A stretch of DNA of 28,452 nt from Clarireedia homoeocarpa. Its lineage: Eukaryota > Ascomycota > Leotiomycetes > Helotiales > Rutstroemiaceae. The notes beneath the pieces are model-generated. The model saw only the letters and a list, made by a program, of their open reading frames with translations, searched no databases and was not told where the DNA came from. Each line of letters begins with the position of its first letter. Position 1 is the stretch's first letter. Below, one piece after another: positions 11,901 through 19,190 of the stretch. The DNA lies in the NCBI GenBank assembly GCA_001465935.1, contig LNKV01000104.1, forward strand, positions 1 through 28,452. The letters are read 5' to 3'. A program made the translations under genes and the position numbers.

Positions 11901-12370
11901 TCTACAGCGAAGTTCGCGTGACCGAAGGTTCTTCTTCTTCTTCCAACTCAGTCAAATGGCGGCCCTTTCCGCCGCCCCAGCCGCCGCGCAAGGGCACAAG
12001 GTACATGGACCAGCTCCTTCAGCAGCTTGTCTCAAAAGACCAGCAGTACCTGCTGGAGTTCATCGGCATGATCGACGAGGCGATGAAGAGTCTCACGACT
12101 CCCCCCTCAGCCTACGGCCGGTTCCTCAATGCTCTGACAGGCCGCCCGCTAGCGCTCGTCAACATGGGCTGGTCCCTCGAGCTGGCCGAGAAGCCGAAAA
12201 CCAACCAGTCCACGCTAGACAGCTAGCGCAACCTCGTGCAACCGGAGCCGAGCCTTATTCGTACTAAAGACAATACACCCTGTTACAAGTTCCCCCTCAA
12301 GCTCGGCAACCGTTCGCGGATGACTGATGGTTTGGTGTGCTATTTTTCGGCGCGGTCCGGTTTGCCGGAG
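8915..12370 (+). pseudogene. Large conserved protein of unknown function, broken (block gene C)
   Basis: The relic of a protein of about 1,150 residues. The N terminus reads MAFTTEEEEKRPRN, then LDAFVFN, a YNYTFLRMEDHI segment, NRLDVYLHWVLPRAFRSGT and PNRWLVVRRL with AWIIESDR. From memory, the 'LxWxLPxAFRxG ... PNRWLVVR ... VESD' order matches a family of uncharacterised bacterial and fungal proteins; no function is known to me. A charged, possibly coiled segment lies near 10,290-10,540. The frame holds from 8915 to about 10,640 apart from TAG 9599 and TAG 9863. It then shifts to the frame with TAG 10980, TAA 11067 and TAG 11214. It slips again at an A5G4 run (about 11,685) into the frame with TAG 11876 and TAG 12224. 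All seven stops fit Gln codons hit by C-to-T change. No introns were seen. The 3' end merges into the metallo-beta-lactamase remnant at about 12,370. Confidence 0.75.
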
Positions 12371-12840
12371 GATGCAGTCACCACCTTAACATCGACGAGG
12401 GCGACTATGCTGTGCACCTGCTCGTTGCACCTCAGACGAACAACAATGTCACTACGTATAATATCGACAAAGCAGTGCTGATCGACGGCGGCCGCAGCTA
12501 AGGCGCCGACTACATCAAGAGTTTCGTTAATTTCTGTCGAACACCTCGATACAGTAGAACCTTCCACTTCTTCAACAGCGTCGTCGTCACGTATTGGGAC
12601 AGGAACCACAAGGGCGGCGTCGAGAAGTACTTTCAAAATGAGCTACAGACGGTGCTCAAGGCGGCTATCAGACAACATCAGATCAACACCCAGCTGGGGC
12701 TGAAGAATATGATCGCCGATAGCACTATTACACCGACCTCCGTGAGGATGAAGAGCACGAGGTAGTACGTCCTCTACTGGGACATTGAGGCGCGGGTCGT
12801 TGTGACGATACGCTGTGGGAATAAGATCATACTATTCTTA
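12371..12840 (+). pseudogene. Metallo-beta-lactamase-fold hydrolase remnant (block gene D)
   Basis: From about 12,382 the plus strand reads HLNIDEGDYAVHLLV, then KAVLIDGG and, near 12,580-12,620, VVVTYWDRNHKGGV. This resembles the N-terminal part of metallo-beta-lactamase-fold proteins of the ComEC-like type: a 'GDC' strand, an 'LIDGG' strand and an HxxDxDH metal site. Here the first metal-ligand His is Tyr (codon 12592) and the later Asp is Asn (codon 12604), so the site is dead. In-frame stops lie at 12499 (TAA) and 12763 (TAG). Only about 150 codons remain, so the C-terminal half of the domain is missing or beyond recognition. It is in a different frame from the preceding gene, and the join may be a deletion. 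Whether it was a separate gene or a C-terminal domain of gene C cannot be decided here. Confidence 0.6.
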
Positions 12841-13198
12841 GAATCAACAACTAAAGAGCTAAAAGGGTCGAAGGGCCTTAAGGGCTTATATACACGTAGT
12901 GGTCACATGAGTCACGTGCTTAAGACACATGCACGCTAGGCATGCTCAAGCTCTGCCTCACTACTAGAGGTGATATCCTGAAATATCAGGCGACCAGGTT
13001 AGTGTGACGTGTGGGGATCACTGATACAGGGAGCTTATAATGTCACACTCCAGGCTCCGGAACCGACAGTTGAGTTGTTTCGCGAGTAATTGCTCGACAT
13101 GCTGGAGACTTCACTTGGCTCTATATCTAGACTAATTATGTCAGCTTTGTGTTTTCATCTTAGCCACAACGCTCTAGATTAACAATACAAATACCCTC
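12841..13198. other. Intergenic between the four-gene block and the receptor pseudogene
   Basis: No gene supported. GC content drops from here onward. It contains two small inverted repeats: CCTGA/TCAGG (12977-12990) and the AGTGTGAC/GTCACACT pair listed separately. Confidence 0.5.
13001..13049. repeat. Inverted repeat, 8-bp arms
   Basis: AGTGTGAC at 13001-13008 is exactly complementary to GTCACACT at 13042-13049, with 33 bases between. It could be a terminator hairpin downstream of a minus-strand or plus-strand unit, or a tiny element with terminal inverted repeats. No target-site duplication was identified. Confidence 0.4.
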
Positions 13199-15975
13199 TT
13201 ACTCGGCCTTCCATATAGCCAAAGTTGAGCAGGATGACAAGGTAACTGGATGATCAAGCCCCAAAACACGTTTCCGTGATTGTATACATTCCTTCATAAG
13301 GGTTATAGCTTGAGCTGCTCTGTTAGTATCTTTCCACGTAAATGCCAGATTGGCCATGCTAGTGAGTGTATCTGGATGGTCCACTCCGAGTTTCTTCTTG
13401 CTTGTCTCTATCACTTGTATGTCTAGCTCTTCAGCTTCATCTTACCGCCCTTGATTCCTGTACGTCGATGCGAGATTGGCTATGCTGGTGAGTGTAGAAG
13501 GATGGTCCACTCCGAGTTTCTTCTTGCGAGTCTCCATCACTTGTACGTCTAGCTCTTCAGCTGCATCCCACCGCCTTTGATTCCTGTACGTCGATGCGAG
13601 ATCGGCTATGCTGGTAAGTGTAGAAGGATGGTCCACTCCGAGTTTCTTCTTGCGAGTCTCCATCACTTGCACAAATAGCTCTTCAGCTGTATTCTACCGC
13701 CCTTGATTCCTGTACGTCGATGCGAGATCGTTCATGCTGGTGAGTGTATCTGGATAGTCCACTCCGAGTTTCTTCTTGCTTGTCTCTATCACTTGCACCT
13801 CTAGCTCTTCAGCTGTATCCTACCGCCCTTGATACAAAAACGTCAATGTGAGATTGGCTATGCTAGTGAGTGTAGAAGGATAGTCCACTCCGAGTTTCTT
13901 CTTGCTCGTCTCCATCATTTGCACGTCTAGCTCTTCAGCTTCATCCCACTGCCCTTGATTCCTGTACGTCGATGCGAGATTGGCTATGCTGGTGAGTGTA
14001 TCTGGATAGTCCACTCCGAGTTTCTTCTTGCGAGTCTCTATTACTTGCACTTCTAGCTCTTCAGCTATATCCTACCGCCCTTGATTCTTGTACGTCGATA
14101 CGAGATTGGCTATACTGGTGAGTGTATAAGAATGGTCTACTCCGAGTTTCTTTTTGCGAATCTCCATTATTTGCACAAATAGCTTTTTAGCTGCATCCCA
14201 GTTGCCTCTAAGGTTATACACTGAGTCTACTATTTCTATACTATCCAGTGTATTATTATATTCTCGATCGAGAATCCTCTTTCTAACTCTTATTGCCCGA
14301 ACCGATATCTCTTCCGCCTCTTTACCTTTACTTATCTTCTCTATATACTATACTGCCTTGTATAGTATTGAAGCCCAGTCTCTTAATATATCTTGTTCCT
14401 CCGGCTGTTGGGCTAGTGCTGATTGCGTATATAGGAAAAGTATCTGGCACTTTACCCAATTCTCGTAATCTCCTATTGGAAGCTCTATATCAAGATTCTT
14501 GATAAACTACTGTTTCCATCTTTCTTACTGTTTGTAAGCTTCAAGCTATTTTCGAGTAGCTAGTTGCACTAATCTATGTATTTCGAAGGTTGTACTGTCC
14601 GTATTAATGGAGATGAATGAATAATTTCGTAAAGCTAAGACATTGTCTTCAAATTCATTACTTACGCTAGACTGCGATTTATTATCTTCATCGTCATCAT
14701 TATAACTAGTAGTGATATTAGTATAATTATCATTATCGCTCTCTTCCTAGTCTTGTTACGAGTTTCTCTGCTCCTCTCGACTTCGAAGTAGAGCCTCAGG
14801 GATTCCTTGCCGGTCAAAAAAGCTTATAAGTGATAATAAGTTAGTAGCTAATAGTCTTATCTCACGAATATAGTCGAATAATATTTGCTATATAATAATA
14901 ATAGAGTTCTTCGCCTTCCAATCTCGACGGAGCTGTTCGCCTTCGTAGTTAAGGAGACTTGTTCTCTTACGATCGCTTTTCCGAAAGTCTTGAAGGTAAT
15001 CTTGTACAGAATAGCGTGGTACTCTTTGCAATATATATACGGCTGCCTGAACGATAGTAAGCGGTATAAACTCGAGCGCTGCAGCAAGCTCGGCAGTAAC
15101 ATCGCTATCATTATACTTTCCAAGTTTATTCTCAAAGAGTATCAGCGTATCTACCTTGCTTATCGGTTCAACTTCAATGATGTTATACTGTTCAACCAGC
15201 TTTAGCGCGGCGCTTCTGTTTCGTGTTGTTATGAGAATCGATCCATTCGGTGGAAGATATACTTTGAGCGGTCGTAAGTTCCGACTGTCAATATTATTCG
15301 TTTGCCCATCTGTACCGGTACTTTGAGTCTGGACGAGGAAGCCAGCATCATCCATATTATCAAGTATAAGAACCCACTTTCCCTTTATATCATTGCGCAG
15401 CCAGTCGTGCACAAGCTGGAATATATTAGCCTGTAAATTCTGCCGGCCAGGGACCTTAACGCAGTTTGCAATATCTCGAAAACTCTGCTCAAATCGGGCA
15501 GCATTGCTTACGTGGACCCAAAAAACCTACGTTTCCGGTGATCGGTCTCGGGTTCGGTACGTATATTCGATAGCGAGTTGCGACTTGCTTCGCAGCAGTT
15601 AGCTAACTGTAAAATAAAAGTATTCGCGCTTACCCGACGCCGCCTAGGCCTACGAGCGCAGTCCGAGACCTTGAGACAGTGCATTTCTGGTAAATCTGAT
15701 CAAGTAATGTCCCTCGCTCAACAAAGTCTGTATCGCGGCTGAAGGGTATAACGATCGACGGGTTCGGTGGGGTTTCTGATCGCTCTAGAGTAGAGCCTTC
15801 GTTAGCGTCGGTAAGGCTTACAGTAGACCCTTTGCAGCTCACCAGGAGGGGCATGGTGATGAAACTCAGCATTGACCGAACCGTTGAATGTTCCGCCTTG
15901 GAGGCCATGATTGGCGTCACCAGAAAATATCGTCGATGCCATTGCAGTAGAGTGGTTTTGCGACGAGGTGTTCAT
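13199..15975 (-). pseudogene. NB-ARC/TPR receptor (fungal NLR) with N-terminal amyloid-type motif, broken
   Basis: A STAND/NLR-type receptor remnant. Exon 1 (15975-15843) encodes about 44 residues carrying an NxGxQxG motif and ends in FHHHAPPG. The intron at 15842-15797 is GTGAGC...GCTAAC...AAG. Exon 2 (15796-15634) contains PFSRDTDFVERG and the start of the P-loop. The intron at 15633-15588 splits the Walker A Gly codon. Exon 3 reads KSQLAIEY, Walker B KWVLILDNMDD, GSILITTRNR, a GLPL-like LEFIPLT and an MHD-like FEIHRLVQLATRK. It then has about seven kinesin-light-chain-type TPRs of 42 residues (KKLGVDHPSTLTSIANLAS type). After splicing, the frame is continuous to the TAA at 13199. It is broken only by about a dozen TAG/TAA codons, one just after the P-loop (TWVFW becomes T-stop-VFW) and four at the Trp of TPR 'QGRWD'. 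There are no indels. It is most likely inactive. Confidence 0.85.
15874..15927 (-). other. Amyloid-type signalling motif in the receptor pseudogene
   Basis: The motif FSGDANHGLQGGTFNGSV begins at residue 17 of exon 1. It has the N-x-G-x-Q-x-G core of RHIM-like/PP-type fungal amyloid signalling motifs, with GG where the other two copies in this window have VG. Confidence 0.65.
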
Positions 15976-16278
15976 AGCTGTTGAGCGTATCGATGTAGTT
16001 TGCCATCCAATTCAGCCGCAAAGGCTTTCGGTTAGAAGAATCCACCGTTGGCCCCTGCGCCTTCTTTCAGCCACCAGAACCCTGGACAGATTATAAGCAA
16101 GTTGTAAATCATTACAAGATAAGGTATATTCGCAACTTTCAGATCATACTAAAGATAACACTTATTTTATAACCTTCAGTTAGTTTCTCGATGAGGCACT
16201 AGCGATACACGAATAATGTTTATATTGCGATTCCTAGCAAATCTCCTCGCCTTTACCATCAGTCGGTATAGGAAATAT
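15976..16278. other. Upstream region of the receptor pseudogene
   Basis: About 300 bases between the receptor's first ATG and the end of the DUF6601 gene, both on the minus strand. It is becoming AT-rich. It presumably held the receptor promoter. No gene or motif is supported. Confidence 0.4.
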
Positions 16279-17262
16279 TTACAGAATATAATCAAGCTTT
16301 CCTCTTTTCCGTCTTCGATCACGACAGGCATAATACCACTCCATTGTGATTCGTAACATCAGGAGGAAAAACAACACGATTGCGATCCCACAGAGTAGAG
16401 TTGCTGCTACAATGCTAGTGAACCGACTTATTTCCCGAATGCTTCGCCACGGAGCGCTACCAAGGGACTCTACAGCCATTTCCAATTGCAAAGCATTCAA
16501 GATGATTGATATGATTCCAAGAACGAATAGAATAGGAGCATAGAAACGTGCAAAGTATGCACCGTATTGGCCGTGAATCTTATGAAAGGTACTTTTTCCA
16601 AGAATAATTTTAATATAAAAATTCAATCTCGAAAGGCGGATCTCCCCAAAGGCATAACGCCCTGTAACATCAATATCCTCAATACTCCAAAGATCAGAAG
16701 CAAATCTGGAGAAAGATTCCCATGTTGTTCCTTCAGGTAAAAGATTTTTCTCCATAGCAATACGAAAATCGGATTCGTAACGTATAAGATATCGATATGT
16801 CCGTAGAAACCCGAGTGCTGAGCGTCTGATAATTTCTTTCTCTAAGCCCAGCGTCGAAGTTGGCGATATGAGATAAATGTTCCAGAAGTCAAACGATAAT
16901 AGATATTTGGGTAAAGGCTTGATAAATATCCTATCGTAATACCAAACTAAATGAAGTTCAGGATTCTCCGAAATAACAATGTTGCGTAGTTTGACGAATT
17001 GATGATGCAGAGGCCCAATATGTGCGCTCGATTGTGTCGACATCCACCATAAACGAGGGGACATTTTTTCTAGTATTGGTGTGCAGAGATCTTTGGATAT
17101 AAAGGTTGCTAACTTTATTGTATCTTGAAGCGAAATCTGCGGATAACCAGGTAGTTGTTGAGCTTGATCGGGATTATGCAATCTATCAAACAATTCGTGT
17201 CCTTTCTCGAATGGGTATTTTGGAGAGATTGAAGTCATAGTGATCGTAACCTTGCTAGCCAT
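16279..17262 (-). CDS. DUF6601 family membrane protein
   Basis: A single-exon, 327-residue protein. It matches my memory of the fungal DUF6601 family in the ordered landmarks HLVWYYDRIFIKPLPKYLL, DFWNIYL, GFLRTYRYLI, ESDFRIAMEKNLLPEG and the YAFGEIRLSRLNF stretch, followed by two membrane segments. The hydrophobic segments lie near residues 242-262 and 282-304. They are followed by a basic tail (CRDRRRKRGK), suggesting a hairpin in the membrane with the N-terminal domain and tail on the same, probably cytosolic, side. The function of the family is unknown to me. The frame opens 31 codons further upstream, but ATG 17262 (MASKVTITMTS) gives a normal N terminus; the upstream part is hydrophobic and unlikely to be translated. 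The gene is intact, unlike its neighbours, and is divergent from the hydrolase gene. Confidence 0.85.
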   Translation of the reverse strand: MASKVTITMTSISPKYPFEKGHELFDRLHNPDQAQQLPGYPQISLQDTIKLATFISKDLCTPILEKMSPRLWWMSTQSSAHIGPLHHQFVKLRNIVISENPELHLVWYYDRIFIKPLPKYLLSFDFWNIYLISPTSTLGLEKEIIRRSALGFLRTYRYLIRYESDFRIAMEKNLLPEGTTWESFSRFASDLWSIEDIDVTGRYAFGEIRLSRLNFYIKIILGKSTFHKIHGQYGAYFARFYAPILFVLGIISIILNALQLEMAVESLGSAPWRSIREISRFTSIVAATLLCGIAIVLFFLLMLRITMEWYYACRDRRRKRGKLDYIL

Positions 17263-17694
17263 CTTGCTCAGCGCGATGTTCAAATATAGGAAAATATAGA
17301 AGAAAATATCACGAATACTTATATGGCTAGGCAGAGTTGAACATGTCAGACTCATATGAATATGGCCAATCGTATAGTCACTGGTTGCCTTGTACCGCAG
17401 TCGTGTTATTTTGCTGTCTGCCTCTTCACCTCTATCGGCATCAGGTGAAGTGCCTAATGAAAGTGTGTGTCAGCCTGCATGGTGGCTGTTACAAGAACGT
17501 TCTTAGACAGCATATCGAGCACAGCCTTTCACCACAGCTGCGAGAGCTTCTTGACCAGATAAAAGTCGACTCTGCCCCAGAGACACACGATATTCTTCTT
17601 GGTCATACATCGCAATCCACTCCTCCTGTCATCTTTTGCGAACTACGTACACCATAAATCTAGCCCGAAAACGCACAAGGCGAAGTAAATGAAA
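17263..17694. promoter_or_regulatory. Divergent intergenic region, DUF6601 / SesB-like hydrolase
   Basis: About 430 bases between two divergent intact genes, probably carrying both promoters. An open frame at 17337-17657 on the plus strand has no recognisable protein features and is not called. No specific element was identified. Confidence 0.4.
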
Positions 17695-18909
17695 ATGGAA
17701 ACCCTGAAAATGCCAAGGCAGATTGATCCAAGTGATCTCGGAATCCGTATACTTGTTGATTGCGAAAGACCTATTGTTGAGTATGTATTTCTATTCTACC
17801 TTGATTTTCGTGTTAACGATATAAAGCATTGTAGCTGTTCACGGACTTGGGGCTACACCATCAACGACCTGGACGAAAGCCCCGAAGCTACAGGGACAGG
17901 AACAGTATGTCGATGCAGGGCTGAGTACCACAGCCCCTCTAATCCAGACGAATAGGTTCGAGGACCGTATCAATTGGCTGAGCAATCCAACAATGCTCCC
18001 AAAAAATGTCCCAAATGCGCGAATCATGACCTTCAATTATGACAGCAACTGGTACGGTGATGATGCTATCAAAGTTCGTCTTGACCATGTTGCGAATGAT
18101 TTGAGACGGAAGGTTTTGCGACAACGAAAGGTAAATAAAGTGCATCTAACTTTAATTATCATAGGTTAATAATTCTAGGATTGTTCTTTACGGCCGTTAA
18201 TGTTTATTGGACATTGTTTTGGTGGCCTTGTTATCGAAAAGGTATTTTACTTTGTAACCTACAAACTTCTTGTCACTAACTCTAGGTAAAGGCTATGATT
18301 CAACCTCAAATGTCGAAAATACTCGATGTCACAATAGGAGTCGTGCTACTTGGAACACCACATCGAGGTACCGATAATGTTACCTCGGGCGAACTTCTAC
18401 AAAGAATTATCCGTGCTGGCACTGCGGGGGAATCAGCCTCGGTAACTGTACTACAAGCTGACAACGAGATGGTACTGGATGTAGTACATAGCTTTTCCAC
18501 GATAACTCGTAAAAAGAATATTCCGGTACATTGTTTTTTTGAGCAAAAAAGCTCGAAAGTATCCAAAATGTTTGGAGATGATTACAAGGATTTCATTGTT
18601 GATGAAAAGTCAGCTATCTTAGATGGTTGTGAAAGTTATGGCTTGCCGCTTGATCACTACCAGCTTAATAAATTCTCTGATCCTGAGGATGGAAATTGGA
18701 GAGAGCTTTCTGAAGTAATCACCGATCTTTGCGATGATACATTGACTTATCCAAGTCAAGTTACTAGTACTAAGGATGATCAGAACAATTTGGGGACTGA
18801 GGCAGCAAGGACCCAGAGTCTCACACCAGGTAGTGTGGTCTTCTCTGGCAGTAACAATTCTGGTTTACAAGTAGGAAATAGTTCTGGTTCGATAAATTGG
18901 GGAAAATAA
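17695..18909 (+). CDS. SesB-like alpha/beta hydrolase with C-terminal amyloid-type motif
   Basis: A putative lipase/esterase effector of an NLR pair. Predicted exons are 17695-17780, 17827-18130, 18179-18241 and 18292-18909, about 356 residues. The introns are short, and the last acceptor could instead be 18285, adding two residues. The domain runs DIVAVHGLGA, WLSNPTMLPK, ARIMTFNYDSNW, the nucleophile elbow FIGHCFGGLVIEK and VVLLGTPHRGT. This is the usual order in fungal SesB-like hydrolases preceding or partnering NB-ARC receptors. The elbow has Cys (GHCFGG) where classical serine esterases have Ser. A probable catalytic His lies in DHYQLNKF near the domain end. A Ser/Thr/Asn-rich linker leads to the C-terminal motif. 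The ATG at 17695 is chosen over 17689 because the degraded copy at 23173 retains only this one. The downstream receptor, 281 bases away on the same strand, carries the matching motif. This arrangement matches SBP/PNT1 of Chaetomium (established knowledge). Confidence 0.85.
18841..18894 (+). other. Amyloid-type signalling motif, hydrolase C terminus
   Basis: FSGSNNSGLQVGNSSGSI, ending five residues before the stop. The symmetrical N-x-G-x-Q-V-G-x-S-x-G layout fits the pseudo-palindromic, RHIM-like class of fungal amyloid motifs. The LQVG core resembles the RHIM core. Confidence 0.7.
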
Positions 18910-19190
18910 ATAGCTACTTTGTATTGGATAGAAGCTAGAAGATTCAACTTATATGTTGAAGTCCTTTTTAATATACAGTCTTTTCAATATCTCTGGTTAT
19001 ATCCTTCCTTTGCAACTAATACAAATCAAGTAAGAATTATACTGAATTTTTATTGGCGACTATATTTAACTCTCATTAGGCTGTAGCTAAGAACATCATT
19101 TATCTCCTTCAGAAATCTTTGCTGAAGTTAAACTCTTCCAAGAAGAAAGACAATATCATTTATCACAAGCTCACAAATACATCTGAGCTA
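18910..19190 (+). other. Spacer between hydrolase and receptor genes
   Basis: 280 AT-rich bases. Its left part is still recognisable in the degraded copy downstream of 24433, so the duplication extended past the hydrolase stop. No gene supported. Confidence 0.45.

Noticed and set aside
9599..12226. Reassigned TAG/TAA codons (alternative genetic code) as an explanation for in-frame stops in gene C
   Set aside because: The intact genes in the window end normally at TAA, TAG or TGA, and gene C also has frameshifts; decay is the simpler reading.
12841..13060. Possible solo LTR (TG...CA with AT-rich body)
   Set aside because: No matching terminal repeats, target-site duplication or primer-binding site could be identified.
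15911..16096. Plus-strand open frame over the receptor 5' end
   Set aside because: The minus strand here encodes the motif exon, which matches the intact receptor in both sequence and exon layout.
17337..17657. 106-codon plus-strand open frame between DUF6601 and the hydrolase
   Set aside because: No motif or similarity; lies in the probable divergent promoter region and partly overlaps the upstream extension of the DUF6601 frame.
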